Position numbers and translations under genes: made by a program. 64,000 nt of DNA from Diadema setosum (Eukaryota; Echinodermata; Echinoidea; Diadematoida; Diadematidae). Positions 1 to 10,925 of this stretch are shown here, in pieces. Below the pieces are notes generated by a model, which had not been told where the DNA came from, did not search any database, and saw only the letters and a list, made by a program, of their open reading frames with translations. The stretch covers positions 289,501 through 353,500 of the forward strand of contig CM067069.1 in NCBI GenBank assembly GCA_033980235.1, read 5' to 3'. Numbering within the stretch: position 1 is the first letter of the stretch; the number at the start of each line of letters is the position of its first letter.

Positions 1-1448
1 AACGAAAGGTCTTAACACTCAAAATGAAAACAACAACAGGACTCTCTCCAATTGACGATGAATTACGTTTTAAAATCACAGAGAGGTTGGCAGAAGACAG
101 CATTCAGGATGATGATCGTTTGTCTTTTTCTCGCCTTCTTTCTCACTCTCTCTTTAGTGTGTATATCTTCATGTAAGACTCCTGAGTGTATTAATTACTG
201 ATGATAACATTAAAAAAAAAATCATTCGCTGAAGGCATTCTTCAAAATACACGTTCTGTTCGATAAACACGCGCAAAGGATTTCTCTTTGATGACTTTGA
301 ACATAGCACGCACATTGTAAAAAAAAGAAAAAAAAACAGATCTGTACAGATCTGGTTGGAAGTGGAGAAATGACCTAGTAAAGTGTCATATTATGAACAT
401 CTCTTCATTAAGTACTTCTGTGATAGGTCACGTGTTTGGTCATGTGACCTGTGAAGTACCGATTGTCTGGGAATTCTCTTCTTTTGTGCACTCCAAAAGT
501 GCCTTTTCGTGGCATGATCGGAGACGATGTGTGAGGACCCCTGAACTGATTAATGGAATTGAATCAGTATTTTCTTGAATTTTTATGATTGTTTCTAAAT
601 TGTAACTGATTTTTATGTTTTCCCAGCAGCTTGGATCAAAACCAACCTCCCTCGAGTGTTATGGTATTATACTCTTCGAAGTTGTCACAGAATGGCTAAG
701 TTCTCGCAAAATCATAATCATTTAGGAGCAAATTGCATTACAATACGGTTGATTGAAAATAAATAATTATTATGCTCTAGCAGATAAGCGTCATTTATGA
801 AAAATTTTGTTTCAAGTGGACGTAGGCCTACTGTATAGAGTTATATCCAACTCTTGAATTCCGGAGTCGATTTTTTTTTTTTTGCACTTATTGTGCATCT
901 GTGAGATGAAAATATCAGTGTATATGTTCATTGCTACCAGTGTATGATTCCAACCAGACACTTTATATGCTCACTATTAGCGTCGTGATGCGTCTATAAT
1001 GATATCTCTTTGAGTAACTAAGTTAATAATACCGGAAACATCATCTGGACACGAGTGCGGGTATAAAACCAATCAGTATTACTTATGTACATATATTAAA
1101 ATCTCGCGGAATCCAGAGTTATTCGCTGCCAAAAGAAAACAAACACAAAATCAACAGAATGCAGTTAATTTGGAAGCGCACAATGACAATGTTAAGTTTC
1201 TCTGGAATGGGTCTGTACAAATGACGTAAATATAATATGGTGATGAAGGATAACTAATGATTACGGTCTTCTTATGAAAGTGTCGTGGTTGTGGAAGGTT
1301 ATCAAAGTGGACGTTAATGCACATGATTTTTGTTCTTGTATTTGATATTCTCTGGTCGTGAAAGGTTATCAAAATGAACGTTAATGCACAAGATTTGGGT
1401 TTTTACATGTGATATTCTAAAGTACCAAAGTTAGGCCTAACAACTTAC
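1..1448. other. Non-coding flank, AT-rich
   Basis: No supportable exon. On the minus strand this is the intron downstream of the exon at 1449-2752; its donor (GTAAGTTG) reads into this stretch. A short direct repeat sharing the phrase GGTTATCAAA(G/A)TG lies at about 1297-1390. The partner exon of the gene must be here or beyond the window start, but I could not identify it. Confidence 0.5.
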
Positions 1449-2752
1449 CCGAAAGCAACGGGTAGAGTGTGGTTGTCGGCGGTAGCAGGGAATTGTGAGA
1501 CTACAGAGGGCTTCCAAAAAGGATGTTGGCCCACAGGTGGGCCGTGCTGTGGGATGGTGTTGGCTTGATCCGTTAAACCATTGGATGATGGTGAACTGTT
1601 CCGGACATTGCCATTCGATGCCCTTGACCCAAGGGATGCCGCGGTGGTCATCGGTCTCAAGCCAGGCGGACTCCTGCTCTGTGGTTTGGCAGACTGTGAC
1701 GACACGTCTGCTGTCACGGTCAGACTCTGTGGAATACTCGGCATGAGAAGGTGTTCGTTGTCCTTGACGAACTTGGAGATCACGGAGCGGGAGTTATCCT
1801 TGATGAGGCCCGGTGACCAATGGGCAAAAGTTTGACGTTTGCGCGAGGCGGCCTCTGTGAGAGAGCAATATCGCGGTAGAGTCGTACCAGACACTTCACT
1901 TGCCGGTCCTTCGGCTGGTGCGGGTGCACTTGGAGCGGTTGAAGGCGGAGGGAGGGTAGTCGAGGCCGCGACGTGGTTTGATTCTATTTTGGGTTGATTT
2001 TCAGTCTTTGAGTCTGAATTGTGCCGCGGTCTTGACTGCGAGAGTCGTTGCATTTCCACTCGGTCAGCGGTTGCCGCCGCAGCAGCGATTTGCTGCGCTG
2101 CAAGTCGCGGTTCAGGTTTTGGTTGGGCCAAATCTGGCTTGAAGCCAGCATGTGCTGAAGCATCACCAGCATAGTAAATACTCCTCTTTCTTCCACACGC
2201 TGTGTCCTGTGCAGCTAGTTTTTCCAAAGGGCCACCACATGTGTGGAACCTCCGATATTGCTCCATGTACTTCTTGGGGTTGTGGTAATGACGAAACTCG
2301 AATTCAATGGCCATGGTCTTCATACGACTCGACGCACGAGACGTGATTGAAAGCCGGCGGGGATGCGAGTCGGAATCTGTGCGGGACCCGCCCTTCGAGC
2401 TTCCACCTCCGTGGTTCTTTTGACCACTCCTTGATTGGCTCGGAACGCGACGATATTGCAGTCTAGCGTCCGGCACCCAACCACATAGGTCGTCAAGATA
2501 CTTTGCAAGATGCTGCGAGATCGTGGTGGTGTCCCAGGTAAAGTAAGGGTCCTGTACGTCTTCAGCAGTATCCTCGTAATCGTTCAGCGCTCTCGTTATC
2601 GTCTTGTCCCGCATGAACGACGGACACTCAATCTCCTCGGCGGACTCATCGCCGCTGGAGGAGTCGACCGCATGGCGAGGAGCGGTGATCGAGTAAATGG
2701 ACAGCGGCGTCGACATCGAGTCAGTCGATGGGGAAGCAGGTTCACTGAAGAC
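1449..2752 (-). CDS. Internal coding exon of an unrecognised protein
   Basis: This is a 1304-nt open exon on the minus strand. Upstream it is bounded by an acceptor (CATTTCAG before GTCTTCAG at 2752) and downstream by a donor (GTAAGTTG directly after 1449), so it starts in phase 0 and ends in phase 2. The frame runs open past the acceptor to an ATG at 2800, but the splice site makes that ATG unlikely to be the start. The roughly 434 residues open with an acidic, Ser-rich segment (SSSGDESAEEIECPS), then a compact WVPDARLQYRR and EFEFRHYHNPKKYMEQYRRF core. A long Ala/Pro/Ser/Gln-rich low-complexity stretch follows, then SPGLIKDNSRSVISKFVKDN. There is no signal peptide, membrane span or enzyme motif. 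The product looks like a mostly disordered intracellular protein with short conserved islands. I do not recognise the family. The exon is GC-richer than its surroundings, which supports real coding. Upstream and downstream exons were not found. Confidence 0.68.
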
Positions 2753-3244
2753 CTGAAATGAATTGAGTTCAGACCAATTACAAAATGTACTTACACTCAT
2801 TCATTCATTGGCATCGTGGGTCTAGACAGTGTTCATTGTCAACACAAAATATCTCACTAAGAAATTCAGACCTTTGGTCAGTTATGATTTAGGCCATTTC
2901 GTTTTACGTAAGGTGTAAGATTATCCAGATACCACGTTGTCATAAAGTATATCTGACACAGACCTAGCGTAACATCTGGCGAAACTGCATGCGCTAATGA
3001 TTGAAAGTACATCACGTGGCCGGATGAATATTGATATAACCAGTGGCAACAGCAAGACACCTTCTCCCGCTATCATGGGATGTATACTTTTTGCCTAAAT
3101 TTGATCGACCTTTGTAAAGAGAATGCTAATGAATTTCTATGATACTAAATTTGTGATGCCGATGACGACAGCAGACAAGGACAATAACGATTTGATCTCA
3201 TCTATCTTCAAGTGGGTCTTATCGTCATTAAACCATTATCACAT
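2753..3244. other. Intron/intergenic, no gene seen
   Basis: Sequence upstream (minus strand) of the exon at 1449-2752. The pyrimidine tract and acceptor lie at its left edge. I see nothing else supportable. Confidence 0.4.
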
Positions 3245-3790
3245 CGTTTAAAATTCTGAATGGGCAAGCCCCCAGGTATCTCACAGATCTTGTTTCTTTA
3301 CGTTCCATTACTTCCTCAAGATCCCTCCGTTCATCCTCTACAATGCAATTGACTCCTGGACCACGTACTTCCACAAAATACGGTGATCGTGCTTTCTCTA
3401 CAATTGCCCCTTCTCTCTGGAATTCTCTACCCGCCTATATACATCAAGCCACTTCCGTTAATCAGTTAAAGATTTTGCTTAAGACTTATCTTTTTAGTAG
3501 ATAGTCCTTTGGAATAGTCCAGTTGTGGGTCGGTCGATGGAGGTGCACACTGATTTTGATTTTCATTATTTATCGTAATTATACACTGTATCTATTTTTG
3601 GGGGGTATTTTTGTACTTGTATTTTGGTATTTTTGTATCATTCTGGTTTAAACATTAATTTTTCCGGTAGACTGTGCGCTTAGAAACATCTATATTAAGC
3701 GCCTTATAAATGTATTGTATTATTATTATTGTTATTATTATTATTATTATTATTATTGTTGTTGTTGTTGTTCTTGTTGTTGTTGTTGTA
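3245..3790 (+). mobile_element. 5'-truncated non-LTR retrotransposon (CR1/L2-like) 3' end
   Basis: An open stretch at about 3250-3503 translates to the end of a LINE reverse transcriptase: LNGQAPRYLTDL, then a Ser/Arg-rich SSRSLRSSS, then YGDRAFSTIAPSLWNSLPAY, then QLKILLKTYLF and a stop. This GDRAFS..APxLWNxLP signature is typical of CR1/L2/Jockey-group ORF2 C-termini. It is followed by about 230 bp of 3' UTR ending in a GCGCCTTATAAATGTATT phrase and a (TTA)n/(TTG)n tail, as marine-invertebrate LINEs often show. The copy is truncated at its 5' end just before the LNG motif. No target duplication could be fixed. Confidence 0.75.
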
Positions 3791-5678
3791 CCCGTATTTA
3801 TAATGAAATGAAAATGACATCGCTGATTGAAAAAAAAAGCAACCTTAACCGAATGTCTTGTCTATGGAGACACCTAGGCTGAAAGAAAAGTCGGTACCTT
3901 TGTTTTAAAATAGAAATTCAATATGACAAAAAGTGAAAATACTGTAATGCCATTCGACAAAGAGAATTATGTTTAATAAGAAGCATTTTTATATCCGCAG
4001 GAATTATCTATAATCCGACGTGTAAAGCAACTGGAATGCCGCTGTTTCATGAAAGCATTTTTTTCACTGCTCTACATGCTTATTTAATTTTCCTCTACCC
4101 GAATCAATTTGTGACACGGGATAGAGCTTCAATACGAATGGATTAATGCTTTAATACAATTGCACCTACAATCGCAAGCAAGACAAATGTCATTTTAAAA
4201 TCTTGCATAGCTTGTTAAACTTCAAACATATATTGCCAATTAAGTCTTTGGGTAGGATGTCTTTTAAATCCACGTCATATGCAGATAACGTTTAGTGCGT
4301 TTTCAAGGGATTTACAGTACAAACTTATAGCCTTAATGTGAACATATCGAAACTGGCTTGATGCCAAATCGTCGCCAAGGTATGATACACATGCCAACAA
4401 ACATGGTGCAATTCGTCATACTTGAAGTACAATAATGAGCACTATTCATATGTGATGTCGGAATGCCAGTGATGTAGGGACCTACCTCGCACCGATCCGT
4501 GTATCCGTCTTGAAACTAATACAATTCGTAATGTAAACATTCTACTGAAAAGGTAGCGTTCTCATCAATGAGCATCGTGTCTACGACCACGGAGCATGAC
4601 GAAGATAGTCAGAGCATCGTCACGTATTAGGAGAGATTCCACATCCAAACTATTGCAGAACAATACGCAGTCATTCGTCAAAAATCTACATCATTCGGGC
4701 TGATGATAATTTCAGGAGAACATCCACACAGAATACAATTTCCATACAGCTGCTTCTCGTGAGCAGGAGTTCAGAGGGCGTGGGTTAGTAGTGTACTTGC
4801 TGCCTCGGAGAGAAATCCAGTGCGCAGTTGACCGCAGGGTCAATGTGTCACGAACAACTATTTCGCCATGTCCCTCACCGAATTCCTTCTCTGTGTGCGC
4901 ATCAACAAAACGAGAAGATCAAATTTAGGATCTTATGCGATGACGTACTACGTACCCCCATTGGGTGAATATGGAAACAGGAACTATCTTCTCTCCAGGC
5001 AAACGTGCTGGATAACTTTCCTGACAAACCAGGGAGCGTACATACTCCAGAGCGTTACGCGTGGGATCTCCCGGGGCAACTATATTATAGCCGTGAGAGT
5101 AGACGAGGGGTCTTCAAGTCGGTCTCAAGCTTTCATATGCCGAACCATCTTTTGTTCCGATACATGCAACGGCAGAGAAAATCGATTTCACGATGGAACT
5201 CATCTACTGATCCTCATAGAACCGTTAGTCTCCAGTATTTCGATGTCCCCACTATTCGGCTACTCGTGAAGTAGGATGAAGACGGAGAACTTGAGGTGAA
5301 TTGACTACCTGCCTAAATGAGCTGACGGCCAAGAAGAGAATGTCTAACCAAGTTGGCGGGTTGAATTCTAATCCATAGAACACCACCACCTGTGACTATA
5401 AATATGTTGAACTGAATACACTGTAGATCTAGAGAAAGAAATCGTCACTGTTTAGGAATGAGGAGCAGTATAAGTGTATTCATCAGAGCGGCTTCTATTC
5501 ATTGTTGAGATGGGGGATCTACAATGTATAGGGGCTGATGGGGTGGAGAGGCACTGATCCGATAATCGTGAAAACACGGTCTTTGTCCTCGAGCACGCAG
5601 GCATATTATGACTGCATGGGAGGATTCATGGAGGGATGTGTGACCCCCTCGGTTTGGTGTTGTTCCTTTCCTGAAGAA
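3791..5678. other. Gene-free stretch
   Basis: Contains a 133-codon ATG frame at 4868-5269 (+) with an overlapping frame in another phase. It shows no recognisable motif, no splice context and composition like its surroundings, so I treat it as chance. Nothing else supportable. Confidence 0.4.
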
Positions 5679-5679
5679 A

Positions 5680-5698
5680 CACACACACACACCCACAC

Positions 5699-5765
<67 letters not shown>

Positions 5766-5832
5766 GACGATGAAGACAAACAAGTTCATCGTCTTCATGC
5801 TCTTATTCCAACACGCGGATAATAATACCATT

Positions 5833-5912
<80 letters not shown>

Positions 5913-5921
5913 ATATATATA
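5680..5921. repeat. (CA)n and (TA)n compound microsatellite
   Basis: (AC)n from 5680 to about 5750 passes into (AT)n to about 5764. After 70 bp of unique sequence comes a second (TA)n tract at 5837-5921. Long apparent proteins across it (poly-Thr/His, poly-Ile/Tyr) are repeat translations, not genes. Confidence 0.97.
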
Positions 5922-6301
5922 TGCGTGTGTGGGGTGTGTATGTGTGCAATCATAAATACGGATTTTTTTGTTTTTGTTTTTGTTTTTGTAAGATTATAGT
6001 TGGCAGATTACTAAAACCACTATGTCAGTTTCTTCATGAAAGGAGCCCTTCGTGGATATTAACATCAAACCGAGGGCCGGTAACTATATATAGAAAGATA
6101 TAGATATATGACTTTGCATATACCTCTGTCCTATTGTCTGCGTATTTAAATGATCGTCTTAAAGTCATCCTGATTGTTGTATTATAGTCCACGATTTAAT
6201 CATTCCATCATGGATATATACCGCACTGTCCTGCTACGATAAGCATTTTCCATAGGACACTCCCGGGTATATAGGCCTAACAGAAAAAGAGGATTCAAAC
6301 A

Positions 6302-6627
6302 CTTTCTTGCGTCTGTGCAAAGCAGATAGAATGTCGTCGTATGTGATGATAATTAAGATATCTGCTCCATCAGCAACCTTACTAAATCTTGTTGGGGTTC
6401 CAGTGAATGACAGCAATGTACCGGACGTTTTATCCTCTTTTGTTGGTAAAGTGAAGGACCGCGTCTTTCTTGCGTCTGTGCAAAGCATAGGGAATGTCGT
6501 AGTATGTGATGATAATTAAGATATCTGCTCCATCAGCAACCTTACTAAATCTTGTTGGGGTTCCAGTGAACGACAGCAATGTAACGGACGTTTTATCCTC
6601 TTTTGTTGGTAAAGTGAAGGACCGCGA
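6302..6627. repeat. 163-bp direct tandem duplication (2 copies)
   Basis: Two copies, at about 6302-6464 and 6465-6627, start from TCTTGCGTCTGTGCAAAGC and recur 163 bp later with only a handful of substitutions. On the minus strand both copies stay open and would encode the same phrase (FTLPTKEDKTS, then LLSFTGTPTRFSKVADGAD). Because 163 is not a multiple of 3, the frame is not continuous across the pair. Origin unknown. Confidence 0.85.
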
Positions 6628-9119
6628 ATGTTACAGTATACTGGATTTTATATGTCATTTGTCATAACGGAGATTAAATAAAAAGAAGATTTCTTAGATA
6701 TTATGATGAAACCATAAGAAGAGAGATCCTTTTACTTTTTCAGTTTTCAGTTTCATTAGAACACCAAAGAAAGTCCGAATATTGGTTCAAATAAAATTTT
6801 GACAACAGCATAGACATTATTTTCATCTTAACTGCAAGGAGACTCGGAAAAGACACGGAGCTAAGGCACGCTAAAGACACATATTGACACAACATACGTA
6901 ATAACAAGGAGGATTATATTCTTTACTAAATAATATGCGGTACACACTGGAGTACATCCGTAAATAACAAAAGCTGAAAAAAGAGTAAAAACAAGATAGA
7001 CAGAGGGAGAGAAGAGACACGAAGTTAAAGCTACTTAATAACCACGTACATTTGAAATTTAAAAAGAAATGATTGCCGCACGATGAAAATGTCCGAAAAA
7101 CATAACGAATGATTTCTAAAATATAGAGCCTAGTCCGGCCTTGAAAAAAAAGTAGGAAACTTGAACAAGAGGAACATTACACGTGGGAGTTTTGGTCGCA
7201 GTTATGACTGCGCCATCATGATAGCACATTATGTATCCTATATTGGAATCTCCTTTTTAAACTATACGCCAAAGGATAGAAGTCGCCAAAGTATACGCGG
7301 TTTATATAAAACCACCTGTTACCTTGATCAAGGAGTTAGAGGATGTGATAGGCAGGCAAATTTACCAAATTTACTCATTCACGAAACAAACAAATGAGGG
7401 CGCTATGCCTATATTGTTGACAGAGCCCTTTTCGTTGAAAGGGCTCTGGTTGTAGAAACTGGCTGTCACATGGTGCTGTGTTACTCAAAGAAGTGGATTG
7501 AAAAAAACAAAACAAACACATGTGGGTTGTAAAAAAAAAAAATTACAGGGGCCAAAAACTTCCTTTACAGGCCACACCGTTCTAGTCAGATAGAATCTGA
7601 CGGAGGACATGCCGACCATTGCCAGTAACTCACTGAATGATGACGAAAGACCCTGGAAACCATTATAGTATTTGATAACTGTGATGGGAGATTTCATCTG
7701 TCATTTTTACTCCCCCCCCCCCCCTTTTTTTTTTGGGGGGGGGGGAGGGCACTCAGTGGTCTCTTAACAGTCCGTCCCTGCCTACATTATAAGAAAAGGT
7801 ACATGTACCGTCCTAGTCTAAGAAGTATACAAATTTTGCAGGACAAAAGGGGCATATATACTAGTACAGATGCGTGAGCTTCAGTGACAATGGTGCGTGA
7901 GCTTGAACAGTACTGCTTTTTCGTTGAATGAAGATCTCTCCCGAGGCTTTAAATTCTTGTGATCACCTAAAATTTGAAACTTACTAAATCAATAACAAAT
8001 TGCCAAAATTCAGGAACAATAAGATATCAGTTTACACAGACTAACTTACAATGGTTGGGTAGTCCATTAGTTTTGGAAAACTGGTTATGTTCAAAAATAT
8101 CTTAAAGTGTAACTATTTTTGTTGCTTTTGTATCCAACAATGAATATAACTGCGGAAAGAACATTTAGAAAATTAAATGATATGAGACTTTACACTTTTT
8201 TTATTCATACAGTAGTTAGACAACCTTTTTCCTGATTGCAAAATCAGAAATTACTTGTCCCTTGGCCCTCCACGGTGTTTGTTGCGGTTGAAGGGTAATT
8301 CTGCTATTGCATACTTTCTAACCGAAAACACGTTGTTATTTCGTTACATTGTTAGTAATGGGATTATATTAAGTAGGCAACATCACACAGTAACAGTATT
8401 TCTCCAAATGCAATCTACAAAATAGGTAACCTGAACTTTAAAAAAATAAAAAGTAGTTATCATGTACAATATTTAATGGTCTTTTAGAATCCTCTATCAA
8501 CTGAACTTCTCTCTCTCCCTTGTAAATATATCATTACATGTATGTATGTGTGTATGTATGTATGTATAATTATATACATGTATATGTGAAGGGTTTAAAC
8601 GCAAAAACCGATTCATTTATTTTTCCATTATCTTGAGGTATTTGAGACTGATGTTGCTGAAAAACAGAGATTTTGTGATAATTTTCATACCTTCAAAATA
8701 ATGTTGTCATGTAACAAGTGCAGTATCATTGGACAGTTTTATTTTTTCTCTATTTGATGACCTTACTTAAAGGCATAATTTACCATTTGCAGATGAAAGC
8801 ATTAGTGCTATAAAATAGTTCTAAAATGTGAGTTAGGGATAGAAACAACCACTGTCAAAATTTGAATCCGTATAATCGATGTTAAGTGTTGTTAAATACA
8901 CAAAATGTGAACAATAGTTATAATAAAAAATTGTCCAGACTAAACCGTATACAGTTACGGTTTCTTGAGAAAAACCCTGATATCTCCTTATATTTTAGGT
9001 TTTATTGCAAACATTTCATATGGTAGGATGTTTTATGATACAACAGACCTACACATAGGCATCAAATATGATATCTAGAAAATTTTTGAAATCACTGCTC
9101 CCAAAGGTAAACTGGACCT
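6628..9119. other. Gene-free AT-rich stretch
   Basis: No exon with credible splice signals. Features are poly-C/T/G runs at about 7712-7746 and short (GTAT)n at about 8537-8565. A 78-codon frame at 7161-7397 (+) has no recognisable content. Confidence 0.4.
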
Positions 9120-9123
9120 TTAA

Positions 9124-9503
9124 AGGGATTGTACAGTTTTGGTTGAGACCTTAATCTCAGGTTTCTAAAATTTTTTGGCGAGATAATGAGATTATGAAAT
9201 ATGAAGAAGCATGTAATTTTATGAGGAATTCACCGTTTATTTGATGAAAATTGGTTTTGAAAAGGCTAAGATATCCCAAAAAGAGCGATTCTAATTAAGT
9301 GTGGGACCCACACTTTATTACTATCGCTTTGTTTTACTTTGTTTTTGGATGTTTCAGTCATTCCAAACCCGATTTTCATCAAATATTTCAACTTAGAATT
9401 CCTCTTAAAATGGTATGCTCTGTACTATATCATGGTGTTTTCTTGGTATCTCGCAAAAAGTTAAAAGCCAAATTCTCATCTCCACCAATACTGTACCATC
9501 CCT
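9124..9503. mobile_element. TTAA-flanked MITE (AGGGAT.. ends)
   Basis: The left end reads AGGGATTGTACAGTTTTGGT and the right end, reverse-complemented, AGGGATGGTACAGTATTGGT. Both ends are directly flanked by TTAA (9120-9123 and 9504-9507). The element is 380 bp with no coding capacity. TTAA duplications are known for piggyBac and Kolobok superfamilies; which one mobilised this copy is not shown by the sequence. It shares its AGGG start and TTAA flanks with 15242-15799. Confidence 0.75.
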
Positions 9504-9538
9504 TTAAACTTTGAAAAAGACATTCTCATCTGTTTTTG

Positions 9539-9540
<2 letters not shown>

Positions 9541-9581
<41 letters not shown>

Positions 9582-9635
9582 CATATGCACAGTATATCTA
9601 TATATATATATATATATATATAGATATAGATATAT

Positions 9636-9697
<62 letters not shown>

Positions 9698-9775
9698 AGA
9701 TATATAGATATATATATATATATAGAGAGAGAGATATAGATATATATACATGTGTGTTGTGTGTGTGTGTGCGTG
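9541..9775. repeat. (CT)n-(TA)n-(GATA)-(GT)n compound microsatellite
   Basis: (TC)n at 9543-9572, then (TA)n with interspersed TAGATA to about 9748, then (TG)n to about 9775. Apparent Tyr/Ile-rich minus-strand proteins are repeat translations. Confidence 0.97.
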
Positions 9776-9988
9776 TGTGTATTTGTGTGTCACACGATGA
9801 GGCCAAACACCAAATCCACGCACAGACATATATACAAATACACTGATCATTTATCATAACTATATATAATTAGATTTAGTTTATATTATAAAGGCCAAAA
9901 TTGGAAATGAAGTGCGGTTGGCGAGCTACGCCACTAGATGAAATCTATTTCATTTTTACACTATATCTATATAAATTTTATATATAGG

Positions 9989-10201
9989 ACATAAAATGGA
10001 GGTCCCGTCCGTGTATGAGAGAGTCACAGCTCATGCACATAAAAGATTCCACTTCATTCATTCATCGCAAAGAGCAGGGTGTTTAAGTGTTGAAGTGGTC
10101 CCACCCGTCCTCACATCCAACTGGACCCCATGGAAGACCAGCTTAACATAGCTGAATATGGGCTATCCAGCCATCTTCTCAGATGGAAAAATGAACAAAC
10201 A

Positions 10202-10206
<5 letters not shown>
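9989..10206 (+). mobile_element. Candidate short retroposon with (AAAC)n tail
   Basis: A GC-balanced block unlike the flanking AT-rich DNA runs from about 9989 through a phrase GCTGAATATGGGCTATCCAG. It ends in an A-rich (CAAA)n tail at 10190-10206, followed by (TA)n. This organisation is that of a SINE or LINE 3' end. No polymerase III box A is clear at the 5' side, so the family is unassigned. Confidence 0.4.

Positions 10207-10239
<33 letters not shown>
10207..10239. repeat. (TA)n microsatellite
   Basis: Perfect TA repeat abutting the 3' end of the minus-strand SINE copy at 10240; probably that element's own tail. Confidence 0.95.
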
Positions 10240-10243
<4 letters not shown>

Positions 10244-10414
10244 GATATGACATAGAAAGGAGAAATCGGTGCGTAGCTTTGACATCATTATTCGTCTTAC
10301 TGTTCCTCCTTTTCGGAAAAGCGCAAGAGTTGAAAAATTGGTCTCCACCGGGACTTGAACCCGGGTCTTTGGCATGGAACACCAACGCCTTAAACCGCTC
10401 GGCCACGGAGACGT
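10240..10414 (-). mobile_element. tRNA-derived SINE, full-length copy
   Basis: On the minus strand the head folds as a tRNA. The acceptor GTCTCC pairs with GGAGAC. The D-arm carries box A TGGCCGAGCGG (10395-10405), the anticodon stem TTGGT/GCCAA encloses a 7-base loop reading TCC at the anticodon, and the T-arm carries box B GGTTCAAGTCC (10351-10361). The D-arm looks Leu/Ser-like, but there is no long variable arm. The head runs straight into a 100-bp tRNA-unrelated body (AAAGGAGGAACAGT, then AATGATGTCAAAGC) and a (TA)n tail, and the body recurs nearby. It is therefore a SINE promoter, not a cellular tRNA gene. Both pol III boxes are intact, so it may be transcribable. Confidence 0.82.
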
Positions 10415-10622
10415 CATAGCGGTTCAGGCAGACCCAAGCTCGAATACCCGACGGACCAACCCTTCAACTCTTTATGCGCATGTTCCCTTTTGGGGCAGAT
10501 AGTTACGAATAACAACCAGCCGCGTGCCTTAGCTGGATCTTCTAACGAGATTCACGTACCGGTGAATTGGGATAATGTTTTGCGAGAAAGAAATCACTGC
10601 TACAACAGCTTGTTGGCTTCTC

Positions 10623-10658
<36 letters not shown>

Positions 10659-10660
10659 GA

Positions 10661-10719
10661 GAGTAAGACGAATAATGATGTCAAAGCTACGCACCGATTT
10701 CTCCTTTCTATGTCATATC

Positions 10720-10764
<45 letters not shown>
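10661..10764 (+). mobile_element. SINE 3' fragment plus (TA)n tail
   Basis: Carries only the 3' body of the SINE at 10240-10414 (AATGATGTCAAAGC, then CACCGATTTCTCCTTTC), ending in (TA)n to 10764. Immediately upstream is a (TA)n palindrome bracketed by TCCTGA and TCAGGA (10621-10661). Confidence 0.75.
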
Positions 10765-10767
<3 letters not shown>

Positions 10768-10906
10768 CGTTCCATGCCAAAGACCCTGGTTCGATTCCCG
10801 ACGGAGACCAACCTTTCAACTCTTGCACTTTACCGAAAAGGAGGAACAGTGAGAGGAATAATGATGTCAAAGCTACACATCGTTTTCTCCTTCCTTTCTC
10901 ATATCA
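10764..10906 (+). mobile_element. SINE copy lacking the 5' head (no box A)
   Basis: Begins directly after the (TA)n tail of the previous fragment, inside the anticodon stem (GGCGTTCCATGCC). It keeps box B GGTTCGATTCC at 10788-10798 and the full body, and ends at a (CA)n tail (10906-10925). The abrupt (TA)n-to-element junction suggests recombination between copies. Confidence 0.75.
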
Positions 10907-10925
10907 CACACACACACACACACAC

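Noticed and set aside
4868..5269. 133-codon frame on the plus strand
   Set aside because: No motif, no splice context, overlapping frame in another phase and ordinary composition.
5499..5955. Cys/Val- or Thr/His-rich proteins
   Set aside because: Translations of (CA)n and (TA)n repeats.
9476..9857. Tyr/Ile-rich proteins on the minus strand
   Set aside because: Translations of (TA)n, (GT)n and (GA)n microsatellites.
10343..10414. Genuine tRNA gene on the minus strand
   Set aside because: The cloverleaf and both boxes are present, but the sequence continues into a repeated body, recurs nearby without its head, and mixes Leu/Ser-like and Gly-like features; a SINE head explains it.
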